DNA of 64,000 nt from positions 16,665,187 to 16,729,186 of the forward strand of contig CM046442.1 in assembly GCA_025506515.1 (NCBI GenBank), written 5' to 3'. How positions within the stretch are numbered: position 1 is the stretch's first letter; every line of letters starts with the position of its first letter. The translations under genes were made by a program, and so were the position numbers. Of the stretch, positions 1 to 11,854 are shown in pieces. Source of the stretch: Flaveria trinervia (lineage: Eukaryota > Streptophyta > Magnoliopsida > Asterales > Asteraceae). The notes under the pieces were generated by a model. It saw only the letters and a program-made list of their open reading frames with translations. It had not been told where the DNA came from and did no database searches.

Positions 1-59
1 CAAATAAATCATTAATTTATGTTGTTTATTAGGTAGAAAAATATAAATGAATGGAATAC

Positions 60-360
60 AAAAGTAGTTATGATAGTGACAACCAGTGGTGGTAGTCAGT
101 AGCGACAGTGGGGGGTGACGAGGGCGATGCACGGAAAGTGGTGGCTGGTGGTGGATGATAGTGGTGGTAATGGCTAGTGGTAATTGGTGGTGGTGGCCGG
201 TGGTAGGGGTGGTGGTGGCTAGTCATTGTGGTGGTGGTGAGCGGTGGTGGTGCCTGGCGGTGATGCCCAGTAGTGGTGGTGGTGGTGATATGTCGTTATG
301 GTGATGGTGGTGGCTGATGGTAAATGGTTGTGGTTAGCGATGGCGGCGACTATGGTGACT
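60..360. repeat. GGT-rich low-complexity block
   Basis: Imperfect runs of GGTGGT and GTGGTGA with no fixed period. No gene is supported. The composition resembles the ordered minisatellite at 1950-2335, so the two may descend from one repeat. Confidence 0.7.
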
Positions 361-1949
361 AATGTGTATAAAGTATATATTTTTTTAGTAATGGTTTTTT
401 ACATAATTGAATTTTAATTTAAGAAACAATTATCATTCTTAAACCAAATACACATAATAGGCAGGTGCACCTATCACATAATAGTATAATTTTAGGCAAG
501 AACCGAGTATCGATCCGTTGACAAAATGACTTTCAATACTAAATCATCATCACTATTTAACTGATCAATTGAGTTTGGAATTATGAATATAAAATTAAGT
601 AAAGCAATTAGCAAAGTAAACTAACAAAGCAAGAAAATGAAGAAGAATATACACAACCAGTAAAAGATACCACTTATATTTTGATTCCACTTAGTATAAC
701 AATAACAATTAGCACAAACTCGAGGTGAGACCATTTATTACACATAATTCATGGAAGTAGCTTAAACCCCCATCAAGGATATTTAAACATATAACTCTCT
801 AGAAAGCTAGAACGATAAACACAAAATAGCCACCTAAAGTCATGCAATGAGAAACAAATGATATAATTATGTTAATATGAAAGGTGAATTAAACTCCCGT
901 TAGGGTTATCCATAAATCTTTGGAAAGTTAACACGATAAACACATAATAGCCATATCCACTTACGTAAAATAGACAAAACTAAAATTATCCTTTAACTTA
1001 TAAACATCATAATACGATTACAAAACAACTCTAATGACAAGAGATTCATAATATACATCATGGTTTTCTCAATCATACATATAAATATGCATACTTGACC
1101 AGTTTTACTAACCCTCAACCTTCATCCCCCATCCTAGTCAAATGCCACAAGATTGCAAACAAAAAATACAATCATATGCATAAGTCTTGTAATAACATGA
1201 GATTTTCCAACATAACATGATTAAAACACCCACAAGGTTAAACATTTCATCAAGCTAGAACAAATATACATAATCATTGAAGGATGATCAAGTTTCATCA
1301 TGACATTAACCTAAACATCATCAAAAATCATGTACAAATTGCTAAATCATGCTAAGGTTTATCTATTCCAAGTTATAACAAGAGTTTAGCCCATGAGGCT
1401 TACAAAAATCACAACCAAACTCAAGAACATGAAAGAACTCATAGTAGATCGAGAGGAATTTAACTCTAATCAAATAGAAATAGGTTGGATGATGTTAGTC
1501 CCTCCTTGAAGTGCCTGATCTTCAATCTCAGCCTTGAATATTCAAAGATTTGCCTAATATTACGTAAGAGACATGGGATATTTAAGGTTTGGTGTAAAAA
1601 GTTGGATTATACTTAAGTGGGGGAGAATTGGATATATATCACGATTTTAGGTCGAACATGGTCATGTTTATAAGTAACATGGGCATGTTTTGCATTAAAT
1701 TAACAAGAAACAAATTTAAGAATTTTAAAATGGGCATGTTGATCTGAACATGTGCATGACAGAATGTTTTTCTTCTTAAAGCTTCATAAAATCTTAAGTT
1801 TTTCCACAAAAATCATCAACCTCCCTTCGTGAACCTAAAACATCCGATTAAAACGTAAATAAGTGTCTAATTGAATTATTCACAACAAAAATACTCAAAA
1901 TGGGGATTAAAATACATTAGTAGCATGTGTAAATATTTATCAAGGTCTA
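361..1949. other. Degraded AT-rich repeat DNA, no gene
   Basis: No open frame of note. The string acgataaacaca recurs near 812 and 932 inside similar surroundings, so part of the stretch is a diverged tandem duplication. A purine tract (aagtgggggagaattg, about 1614-1630) looks like the polypurine tract next to a retroelement LTR. A buried, decayed LTR retroelement is a reasonable inference, but its ends could not be found. Confidence 0.4.
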
Positions 1950-2335
1950 GTGGTGATGGTGATAGTGATGGTGGGTGGTGGTGATTTGTGGTTGTGGTGA
2001 TCGATGGTGATGGTGGTGGTAGTGGGTGGTGACGGTGGTGGTGGGCGGTGACGGTGGTGGTGGGCGGTGACGGTGGTGGTGGGCGGTGACGGTGGTGGTG
2101 GGCGGTGACGGTGGTGGTGGGCGGTGACGGTGGTGGTGGGCGGTGACGGTGGTGGTGGGCGGTGACGGTGGTGGTGGGCGGTGACGGTGGTGGTGGGCGG
2201 TGACGGTGGTCGTGGGCGGTGACGGTGATGGTGGGCGGTGACGATGGTGGTTGTGTCTGGGGATCGTGCCCATTGAAGATTGATCTTGGTGGGCGGTGGT
2301 TGTTGTTGTGGTGGGTGGATAGGAGGGTGGTGTTG
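1950..2335. repeat. 19-bp G-rich minisatellite
   Basis: From about 2026 to 2245 a 19-bp unit (ggcggtgacggtggtggtg) repeats roughly eleven times almost without change, flanked by looser GGT/GAT repeats. Because 19 is not a multiple of three, every minus-strand frame reads through the array and gives His/Pro/Thr-rich open frames of up to 179 codons; these are artefacts. The plus strand is rich in GG and GGG doublets that could form two-layer G-quadruplexes. Confidence 0.9.
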
Positions 2336-2686
2336 GTGACTAAGAATGTAAGAAAAAATAGAATGGAAAATAAGAATAGGAAGTGGATGAAATGAATTAA
2401 AGAAAATGAAATCAACTATGTAATGATTCATTCTATTACCATCACCAATAAAATATGTCTTTTTTACATTCCCACTCAATGGTTCATTCCATTCTGCCTT
2501 TTATTCTATCATACCAAATGCTACCTAAGTCATAAAATAATGATATCAACTTTGATTCCTAAAAATAAAATGTTAATTGTTATTTTCGTGCTCGAGTTTT
2601 GTTTTGTTTAGTCATTTCAATCAAAAAAGTTTTTTTTCTTCTGTGTTATTGACTTTTAAAAAATTGTTATTTTCATCTATTTGCTC
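2336..2686. other. Non-coding stretch with possible MITE end
   Basis: No gene seen. The text around 2500-2530 (attctatcataccaaatgc) resembles the terminal sequence of many small plant hAT-like elements, and could close a unit that contains the GGT minisatellite, but no clear partner terminus was found. Confidence 0.3.
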
Positions 2687-4765
2687 TAAGGCCCCGTTCT
2701 CGAGACGCTTACAACTGGTCATTCATTGCACATAAAACATATATTTTCATTAAAGTAAAGAAAACACTGCAGTGGAATCATTAAAACAGACATCTAATTT
2801 TATTATAAAAGCTTTTGCAAAACAATACATCGTTATAAAATTTCAAAATACGTGTTGCATTACATCACAAAAGCATTATAAAAATAATTGCCATCCAAAG
2901 AGCTGAGTAGCCACCTCGTGCCATCCCCAACAACATTACCTACCAACTGGAAACACATAAAAGTCAACGTTGCTGAGTGAGTTCTAGTTTTAAAATAAAA
3001 CATACTTTATCTTCTGTTTAAAACCGTTCTTTACTTTCTTTCAAATCATAACAGACTTTAAAACGTGATCACACATCGTACGTACACATAGATAATAGTT
3101 ATTATCTTCATCATCGTTCATTTCGTACATTTCTTATCGTCTCGTTTCATATAGGTCATGTCATGTGCTTAACCCCCCTCTAGAGCATCAAGCAATTCAT
3201 CTAGGGTTAAGCGACAAGGACCCCATACATTTGGTCAATCACAAAAACTGAACTCATGTGCGCATCCTCATGGGGTATTTAACCCGCACACAGTTGAGCT
3301 GACAACCCCTCATTGGGTGTGAACCTCCATACATTTGCTTAATCACATGGATTAAGCCCCAGTGCGCATCCTCATGGGGTAGCTAACCCGCACACGATTG
3401 AGCTAACACTCCGCATTGAGTGTGAACCTCCATACATTTGCTTGCAAGCCTTTATTACGTTCGTTTATTCATTAATGTATGCATTCTTCATTTCATTTCT
3501 CTTTTCATTATCTTCCACTTTACGTTACATAATACTTTTCATTTTATTCATTAACATACAAGTAAAGCCACGGGAAGACAATCAAGTAAAGCAAGGAACA
3601 CAAAAAACATACAACATCACCATACAAGGCACAACATACATACATAACATACATACATAACATACCACATACATACCAACACGCATAACATACACCATCA
3701 TACATCATCATTCATGCCCATCATAACGTCTATGACCTCAAAAGTCAACTTGCATGAGCCCCCGGGAACCTCCGAAGTCAGAGCTTACATCTACACATCT
3801 CCCTGAAGGTCAGAAAGTTAAACTATGCTCTTTCGTGCGCACGAGCCCTATTTGGGCGTATGGACACCCTTCAGTCGCACTCAGGCGACTGAACACTTAG
3901 GAGAATGGACACTAGGCAAATGAACCCTATGCGAATGGACCTATGCGAATGATCAATATGGGTGAATGAACACTATGCGAATGAGCACCTAGGCGTATGG
4001 ACCTCAGTCGCATGACTCCCATACGAATGAACCTCATTCGCACGACCCACATGCGTATGGACCTCAGTCGCGCGACTCACATGCATATGGACCTTAGTCG
4101 CATGGCACCCATGCGCATGGACTTCAGTCGCACCTTTCGGTTGCATGACCTCCAGTCGCATGCCATTCGGTCGAATGACCTCTAGTCGCATGCCATTCGG
4201 TCGCATAGCCCTAGATGATGCAGAATGCAGTTTTACCCCAAACCCAATCTGCATTTTTCAGCCTCCAAGCCCTCCCAAACCTGTTCAAAGCTCAAATCAA
4301 CCATCCTAAATCTTAAAAACACATACCACAACACCATTCAAGCACACAGAAGCCCGAAATCAAGACCCACTCGAATCACACACAAACACATACACACGGG
4401 TTCAACACACACACTTCAAAAACGGGTTTTACTATGTGCTTCAGCCCCAAGTCAGTTGAAAACATGCAAAAAAAGGGGTCCTAGAACTCACACAAACAAC
4501 CCTGTTGAGTAGAGCTTCAATCCAACCCGTTACACCTCAACTTTTGCGCTCGAAACCAAGAAAACCAAAGCTTGAACCCTCTTTTCTCCCCCTTTCTCTT
4601 TTTGGCAGATTTTCACAAGTATGGGGAAAGGTGTGGGCTGCCTTCCCCATCTTATACCTCCACTCATTCAATGGTTTTCCCGTTTTGGCAAGTTTGGTCC
4701 CTCGACTTTGGACTTTATTTCTTTTTCTTCTTTCGTCGGCTTCAAAGAAATAACCAGGTGTTACA
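2687..4765 (-). repeat. LTR of minus-strand Ty3 element, left copy
   Basis: About 2.08 kb matching 11855-13894 along its whole length. Read on the minus strand it begins TGTAACAC and ends GCCTTA(CA), like the LTRs of the plus-strand relative at 16289. It contains a duplicated module of about 115 bp around 3220-3440 (gcgcatcctcatggggta twice) and a series of loose units of about 30 bp with atggacctcagtcgca (3870-4215). Its right side is not a polypurine tract plus integrase but the same flank that follows the right LTR, so it behaves as a solo LTR with its own 5' flank. Confidence 0.85.
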
Positions 4766-5561
4766 TTTGCGTTACCTTAGTTAATTGTATTTGTTAAGTT
4801 AGAAACATTTAAATCATTATACAAATCTTCTAATTTAGTTTCTATTTATATATGACTTAAATACCCCTAACTTAATAAATAAGATTAACTAGTTTTAAGA
4901 CCTCCACTTTGCGATAGGGGGACAAACCATGAAAGTCTAACGTCTAGACATTGTCACAAAACCGCACGTTAGGGTAAGAAAAATGAAATCTACACTTCCT
5001 TGAAAACACTTGAATGTAATGTTAAAACGTTGTTGAAATAGTCACATCATGACGGGAAAAAAACAAAACAATTAGTATATTTACGTTGATAAAAAATATG
5101 CATGTATAAATTTGAATTTTCTAAAAGTCATTCTCCTAAAGGATAATAAGCAAAAGAAATTTATACAAAATCAAAATTTTGATAATCCTATGATGACTTG
5201 TACATTTATGCATTGATAACTTGAATATTATGACATATAATTTTGTTTTAAATAAAATTTACACCGAGACGTAGATAAAAATAAGCACGTCACAATGATA
5301 TATTTATAATTTTATAAAACATTAAGTTTTAAATTTTATAACAAAAACAACAAAAGTATATAAGTAAATGATATAAAGTATAAATATAGTCAAACTTAAA
5401 AGATAGAAGATATAATTTTCTAAGGGCTTAATTGAAAATATAAAGTCTATGTAATATATAGTTGTACTTTGTGCATTAAAAGCTTCAAGTTTATAGTAGA
5501 ATGTACGACCACAAAACAATAAGATACAACATCATAAGTTGATAATTAGGTTATATAAAGT

Positions 5562-5792
5562 AGAGTAAATTACTATTTTGGTCCCTGTAGTTTGATCATT
5601 TTAACAATTTGAGTTCAAAAATGAATTTTCTGAAAAATCAAGCCCTATGGTTAGTATTATATAACTCTTTCAATCCAATACACTAACATAGTTAGATTTT
5701 TCTGTTTGTTTCTAATAAAATGACTAGAATGCCATTGGACTGAAATGGTTATTTTTAATAACCTCAAGGACCGAAAACGTAATTTATTTTCT
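5562..5792. mobile_element. MITE with about 26-bp inverted ends
   Basis: The left end (agagtaaattactattttgg, then tccctg) and the right end (caaggaccgaaaacgtaatt, then tattttct) are imperfect inverted repeats around about 180 bp of non-coding DNA. It is non-autonomous, with no ORF. The same element lies at 14653-14884 in the second copy of the segment. No target duplication was made out, so the superfamily is undecided. Confidence 0.55.
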
Positions 5793-5843
5793 CACACAAA
5801 CATATTATATATTATATTATATATGTATAATATATATTATATA

Positions 5844-6628
5844 TCATATATCGTATATCGTATATCGTATATCGTATATCGTATATCGTATATCGTATAT
5901 CGTATATCGTATATCGTATATGGTATACCGTATACCGTATACCGTATACCGTTATACCGTATACCGTTACCGTATACCGTATACCGTATACCGTATACCG
6001 TATACCGTATACCGTATACCGTATACCGTATACCGTATACCGTATACCGTATACCGTATACCGTATACCGTATACCGTATACCGTATACCGTATACCGTA
6101 TACCGTATACCGTATACCGTATACCGTATACCGTATGCCGTATACCGTATGCCGTATGCCGTATGCCGTATGCCGTATGCCGTATGCCGTATGCCGTATG
6201 CCGTATGCCGTATGCCGTATACCGTATACCGTATGCCGTATGCCGTATGCCGTATGCCGTATGCCGTACCGTATGCCGTATGCCGTATGCCGTATGCCGT
6301 ATACCGTATGCCGTATACCGTATGCCGTATGCCGTATACCGTATGCCGTATACCGTATGCCGTATACCGTATGCCGTATACCGTATGCCGTATACCGTAT
6401 GCCGTATACCGTATGCCGTATACCGTATGCCGTATGCCGTATGCCGTATACCGTATGCCGTATACCGTATGCCGTATACCGTATGCCGTATGCCGTATAC
6501 CGTATGCCGTATGCCGTATCCCGTATGCCGTATGCCGTATGCCGTATGCCGTATGCCGTATACCGTATGCCGTATCCCGTATACCGTATACCGTATACCG
6601 TATACCGTATACCGTCTATCGTATATCA
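5844..6628. repeat. 7-bp tandem array CGTATAT / CCGTATA / CCGTATG
   Basis: About 110 copies of a 7-bp unit in blocks: CGTATAT first (to about 5918), then CGTATAC (to about 6135), then mixed CGTATGC and CGTATAC. The unit has no stop in any plus frame, so three overlapping open frames (up to 312 codons, Tyr/Arg/Pro-rich heptapeptides) arise by chance. The same position in the duplicate copy (14893-15240) is filled with TATTATG/TATTATA instead. The array directly abuts the Helitron end at 6673. Confidence 0.95.
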
Positions 6629-6672
6629 GATATTACATATTACATATTACATATTATATATTATATATTATA

Positions 6673-6705
6673 CTAGGTTATAGACCCGTGTATTACACGG
6701 GTTAT
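6673..6705 (-). mobile_element. Helitron 3' terminus, left copy
   Basis: On the minus strand the hairpin CCCGTGTAATACACGGG (6685-6701) is followed by TCTATAACCTAG and then a host T, the standard Helitron 3' arrangement of hairpin, CTRR end and insertion before T. The element body must lie to the right, through the casein kinase scraps. Its 5' TC end was not found in this copy. Confidence 0.65.
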
Positions 6706-7090
6706 ATAACAAAATCTCATATTACCACTATCATAAACAAAGTTGTAGAAAAAGAAAACGCTGTACGAAATTGACATAAAAGAAGAATGTTTATTGTGTA
6801 CAAAAATTACATGATAATACAACAATAAATATGAAAATACCTTATACACAACATTTGTTGTTTTATTCATAATTTTACAGTCATTATCAAGTATCAAGAT
6901 TTTGAATCCATATTCTTTTAACTCTGGATAACGTAACAAAAAGTTAACCATGTGTAAACACCGGTTACTTTATATATAAACCAACCCTACAAAGCGACGG
7001 GAACATAAATATAATATGAAGCACCAAACCACAAAACTAAGTTGAAGAAACTACTTTAATGAAGGTATATCATGTCACAGCAAAATAGAT

Positions 7091-7151
7091 ATCTTCACTC
7101 AAGAAATATAGTACACATCCAAGAGATTCTAAGTTGTCACGTCGACTTTGC
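7091..7151 (-). pseudogene. Casein kinase I exon scrap, left copy
   Basis: The minus strand reads QSRRDDLESLGC followed by VLYFLSE-like residues, which corresponds to the EQSRRDDLESLGYVL segment of plant casein kinase I. An acceptor-like tttggcag precedes it. The matching copy at 15661-15720 has a good donor (AG|GTATCT) that is lost here. This is a captured or duplicated gene piece, not a gene. Confidence 0.6.
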
Positions 7152-7361
7152 TCTGCCAAAGAGACCAATAAAAGTGCATTAATATTTTTCCAGATCCGAT
7201 ATATGAAGGTGTTATCCATTTGCTTCTAGTTTTGTAAATTTGTTATACCAATCCTTAAATAAGTATTATAGCTTGCATATTCAGATCAGTCTCATGCTAC
7301 ATGTAGACATGCAACTTTGAAAGTTTGTTTATGCTGACTTGATAAGTAAACCTGTAAGGAA

Positions 7362-9492
7362 GGCTTTCAACATAACCATGTCACTCACCTGGAGCTCAAT
7401 CGGTATACGTCGTTTATCAGCATATGACTTCTGTCTATCTTTGGCTGCCTTCATGAAGGCTTTGATCTTTTCAAGCTTCTCAGTCGTAGCCTCGATTACC
7501 TTGACGCTCTCTAACTCTTTTTGACCAATGTCGCCCCAACACACGGGTGTTTGGCATCTCCTACCGTATAGCATCTCATAAGGGGGCATACCAGTGCTGG
7601 CATGATAACTGTTGTTATATGAGAACTCAGCTAATGGTAAGTGGTCATCCCAACTTACTTCAAAATCGATAACACATGCCCGAAGCATGTCCTCCAATGT
7701 CTGAATGGTCCTCTCTGACTGACCATCAGTCTGGGGATGATAAGTCGTGCTAATATGTAACCTCGTCCCTATAGCATCGTGGAATTTCTTTCAAATTTTG
7801 GATGTAAACCGGGTGTCACGATCAGACACAACAGACACCGAAACCCCATGATGAGTTACAATCTCCTTAATGAAAAGATCTGCCAACCTCTCGGATGAAT
7901 ATGTCTCGCAGATCAGTAGGAAGTGAGCACTCTTCGTCAAACGGTCAACTATCACCCATATGGCATCATACCCTTTCGGGGTACGCGGTAGCTTCGTAAT
8001 AAAATCCATGGTGATGTGATCCCACTTCCACTCCGGTATATCCAAAGGTTGAATCTTCCCATACGGCTTCTTATGCTCGGCCTTCACTTGTAGGCAAGTA
8101 AGGCACTTACTCACATACTCCACCACATCACACTTCATACCAGGCCACCAATAATCTTTCTTCATGTCTTGGTACATCTTTGTAGCACCAGGATGAATAG
8201 AGTATCAAGTCTTTTGAGCTTCATCCATGATCTTCATGCGTAGATCCCCAAAACGAGGAATCCATATTCGTCCAAATCGGGTTCTAACACCAAGTGTGTT
8301 TTCACCCAATTCTGCAACAAGACCTCTCATTCTTTCAGAGTTAAGATGATCTTCTTTTAATGCCTCATCTTAAAACTCTTTGACTAGCTTCATCACATTA
8401 GAGGTCATGATCAACTGGTACGCTTTCACCCGAATCGGTTCGGGTCTCTCTTTCAGGCTAAGGGCATCCGCCACCACGTTGGCTTTGGCCAGATGGTAAT
8501 GGATCTCGTAATCATAATCCTTTATGAGCTCCAACCATCGTCTATCTCATGTTCAGGTCCTTCTGCTCAAAGAAGTACTTCAGGCTCTTGTGGTCAGTGA
8601 ATATGGTACACTTTGTCCCGTAAAGGTAGTGCCTCCAAATCTTTAACGCAAAGACCACGGCTGCTAGCTCCAAATCATGGGTAGGTTAATTGACCTCATG
8701 AACCTTTAATTGTCGGGATGCATAGGCTATAACTTTTCCCCTTTGCATTAACACACACCCCAACCCCGAGTAGGAAGCATCAGAATAAACCACCAGATCT
8801 TCATTTCCATCGGGTAATGATAAAACAGGAGCTTGAGTCAACCTCGCCTTCAATTCCTCTAACGCCTTCTCTTGAGCTTGACCAATACGAACTTCACATC
8901 TTTTCAGGTCAACTTGGTTAGTGGAGAAATAATCTTAGAGAAGTATTGAATGAACCTCCTGTAGTAGCCCGCCAAACCCAAGAAACTACGAATCTCGGAT
9001 GGCCTCTTTAGAGACTTCCATTGCATCACTGCCTCCACCTTTTCCGGGTCCACAATAATCCCATTAGGATTTAACACATGCCCCAAAAATTGGACCTTGT
9101 GCAACTAGAATGCGCACTGGAGAATTTGGCATACAACTTCTCCCTTCTCAACATCTCCATCACCTCTCGAATGTGACCGACATGTTCCTCTTCACTCTTG
9201 GAATAAATCAGGATATCATCGATAAACACAATCACTAATGTGTCCAACATCGGCCGACACACTCGGTTCATCAGTTCCATAAAAGCAGCTGGTGCATTGG
9301 TCAAACCAAAATACATGACAAAAAACTCGTAATGTCCATAGCGCGTGCGAAAAGCTGTTTTAGGAATATCCTGTTCTTTTACCTTTCACTGATGGTAGAC
9401 CAATCGAAGATCTATCCTTGAGAACCAACTGGCACCTTGAAGCTGATCAAACAAATCATCAATTCTCGGTAAGGGGTATCGGTTCTTTATCA
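7362..9492 (-). pseudogene. Ty3 pol: RT, RNase H and truncated integrase
   Basis: Broken minus-strand pol. The reverse transcriptase catalytic FIDD motif is near 9217-9228. RNase H (YSDASYSGLG) and its C-terminal PGKANVVADALSL-type segment follow near 8780 and 8490. The integrase zinc-binding part (KCLTCLQVKAE) is near 8090 and the catalytic core (WDHITMDF, SDRDTRF, then a frame change) lies at 8040-7700. Coding stops abruptly near 7362, just after the integrase core, where it fuses to duplicated flank DNA. The C-terminal chromodomain-like part and the polypurine tract present in the plus-strand relative are missing. Several stops and frameshifts rule out function. Confidence 0.85.
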
Positions 9493-11502
9493 TCAACTTA
9501 TCAGCTCCCGGTAGTCAATACACATCCTCATGCTACCGTCTTTCTTCTTCACAAACAGGACCGGAGCACCCCAAGGAGAGATACTCGGTCGAATGAACCC
9601 CTTGTCAAGCAACTCTTGTAGTTGCTCCATCAGTTCCTTCATCTCGGTCGGAGCCAACCGATACGGTGCCTTGGCAACAGGTTGGGCACCCGGTATCAAG
9701 TCAATCTGGAACTCGATCTCATGGTTAGGTGGCACTCCTAGTAAGTCTTCGGGAAACACATCTGGAAAGTCACACACAACAGGGACCTCAGATAGTTGTG
9801 GTGTTCGTGTTTCCATATCCTTCACATAACCCAAGTAGGTGCTACACCCACGCATCATACACTTTCCCGCCACGGCCATTGAGATTACCTTCGGGATCAC
9901 CATGACCCGATCCCCATAAACCGTTACCGAACTCCCGTCAGGCGCTGTCAAACGAATCATCTTCTTGCGACACACAATGTTCGCCTTGTAGTCCGCTAGC
10001 CAATCCATCCCAAGAACCAAATCGAAACCACCTAAGGTCATCACGAACGGTCTAATCGGAAACTTATGACCTTCTAATTCTACATCACATCCTTCTATCA
10101 CCTCAGAAATCCTGGTAGACTTACCTATGGCAGTTTCTACATCAAAGGACGCATCAACACTCCTACTACTAACGGGTAGTTTAGCACAGAAAGCAGTAGA
10201 AATAAAACTTTTGCTGGGACCATAATCGAATAACACAGAGGCTAAAGTTTGGTTTAATAGAAACATACCTGACATGAAATCAGGGTCCGTCCTAGCTTCC
10301 TCCTGCATCATCGTAAACGCTCTGATGCTCGCCCTCGGTCCTTCTCCCCTAGCCTTCTTCGCTCCGGAACCTTCAGCCCTCGGCTTCCTGCAATCCCTAC
10401 TCATGTGACCACTTTCCCCACAGTTGAAACACCTCATACCCCTACAATCTCTAGCCATATGACCAGGCTTCTCGCACTTGAACCAGACATTCAACCCCCA
10501 CCTACACTCACCACTATGCTCCTTCCCATATTTGCCATACTTCTTTGATCCCGTACCCGGTGTGACCACACAGCGATCATCCACCCTTCTTGCTCACTAC
10601 ATCCACCACCACCTCTCGCTCGTCATACAATCTTCCTACCAAATCAACTGCCGAACTAAACGTGCTCGGTCGGGCAACGATCATGTGCCTACGGATATTC
10701 GATGGCAAGCCCTGAACATACCTCTTGATATTTTGTGACAAGGGTGTCACTTGGTCCGGCACCAGGCATTCCATCTCATTGAATTTGGTGGTGTACTGCT
10801 GATGTGTCATCGTTCCCCCTCCAGCTGCAGGAACTCTCTTTCCACCTTATCTATTTCCCTGTGAGGACATAACTCCTTGATCACCAGCTTTTTCAGCTCA
10901 AACCATCTCATCCTCCCAATAGCCCGACCTCCCTCAGCTTGGACAATATTGTCCCACCAGCATAAAGCTGAGTCCACGAAAGAATGGGTAGCAAACTTCA
11001 CTTTCTGATCTTCTCGACACCCATTGATGTTCAGAACGGCTTCCTTTTCTCTCACCAATCGGTGAGCAGCAGCAGCAGTGCCATAACCATCAAAAGTAGG
11101 GGGCTTACACCTTTGAAATTCCCTGTAGTTACAGCCTCGTGCCGCCTCCGGCGCATGCTCTTCTTCTTCCTCCTCTTCGTCATCGGATAGAACCGTCTCA
11201 GTCTCGGGTTGTCTTCTTTCACCCGTAGGTCTGCTTCTCTCATTCCTTTTACCTTCCCTCACAGCCTTGATAACTTCGGTCACCACAGACGGTAAGATTG
11301 TCTACATGACCTGATGAACTTCTTCCACAACTGCCTCTTTTACTAAGGCTCTCAGATTGGTGCTCTCATCGCCACCCTCCGGATGAGGGGTCTCGAGTTC
11401 TTCATGAACCACCTTTTCAACTCTAAGCCTTCCTTTTTTGGGTCACAGTTCGGCACCACGACCTCCACCACATGAAGCTTTAGAAGATCTACCACCGGCC
11501 AT
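9493..11502 (-). pseudogene. Ty3 gag-protease and start of reverse transcriptase
   Basis: The minus-strand reading starts with MAGGRSSK at 11502, the same start as the plus-strand relative at 18768. A retrotransposon gag domain (ALCWWDNIVQAEGGR, near 10950), a CCHC zinc knuckle (CFNCGESGHMSRDC, near 10410) and an aspartic protease follow, then the RT N-terminus (KKKDGSMRMCIDYREL). The protease active site reads DYG (10219-10227) instead of D-S/T-G, which should abolish catalysis. Stops near 11300 and a frame change near 10577 also break it. The coding order and sequence place it with the Tekay/Del-like chromoviruses (inference). Confidence 0.85.
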
Positions 11503-11838
11503 CTGCACACACATTGAAAGATTCAAACACACCAACACGGTCATTCAAGGAAACAACTCAGTTTATGTCAAGTATAGTAAGTCCCTAATTACAGTGGCCA
11601 GTTGTAATTAGCCACTTACTTTACTCTTCATACCCTGAGCATTATGTATCGTAACTACATCAGTATCTAAATCTACAAACAACACATAACCACATAACAT
11701 GTGCACATAATACCGGTTAACATTAAGACAATACCTCATGGCACGCAGCTACTCAGACTAGCATCCCTTCCCTTTCCGTCCTATTTTCAGTTTAAGTTTA
11801 GGTTTATTTTGAAATTTTACCCGTTTCACTTAAACTTT

Positions 11839-11852
11839 GGCTCTGATACCAA
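11839..11852 (-). other. Primer binding site (tRNA-iMet)
   Basis: The minus strand reads TTGGTATCAGAGCC two bases after the right LTR, the usual plant initiator-Met complement. It shows that the right LTR is the 5' LTR of a minus-strand element. Confidence 0.9.
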
Positions 11853-11854
11853 GT

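Larger units (their letters stand above)
4766..7361. repeat. Duplicated flank segment, left copy
   Basis: Collinear with 13895-15930, starting exactly where both LTRs end and stopping at about 7361, where integrase coding sequence begins. It contains a MITE, a 7-bp array, a Helitron 3' terminus and a casein kinase I exon scrap. The shared sequence ends inside cctgtaaggaa, after which the right copy continues with other DNA. The segment is therefore DNA that originally lay beside the retroelement and was copied together with the LTR. An open frame of 92 codons on the minus strand (6673-6951) has no recognised relative. Confidence 0.85.

Noticed and set aside
1876..2479. His/Pro/Thr-rich repeat proteins on the minus strand
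   Set aside because: Artefact of the 19-bp minisatellite; overlapping frames give near-identical peptides.
3973..4254. Met/Arg/His-rich frames on both strands of the Ty3 LTR
   Set aside because: Series of loose 30-bp repeats in an LTR; the two LTR copies give different frames.
5745..6774. Open frames of 312, 284 and 175 codons with Pro-Tyr-Thr-Val-Tyr-Arg repeats
   Set aside because: All three plus frames are open because the 7-bp unit has no stop in any phase; the duplicate copy of the locus has a different unit and protein, so coding is not conserved.
2687..7361. A single LTR of about 4.7 kb
   Set aside because: First reading of the long match 2687-7361 / 11855-15930. The TGTAACAC boundary at 4765/13894 and the absence of a polypurine tract show that only the first 2.1 kb is LTR and the rest is duplicated flank.
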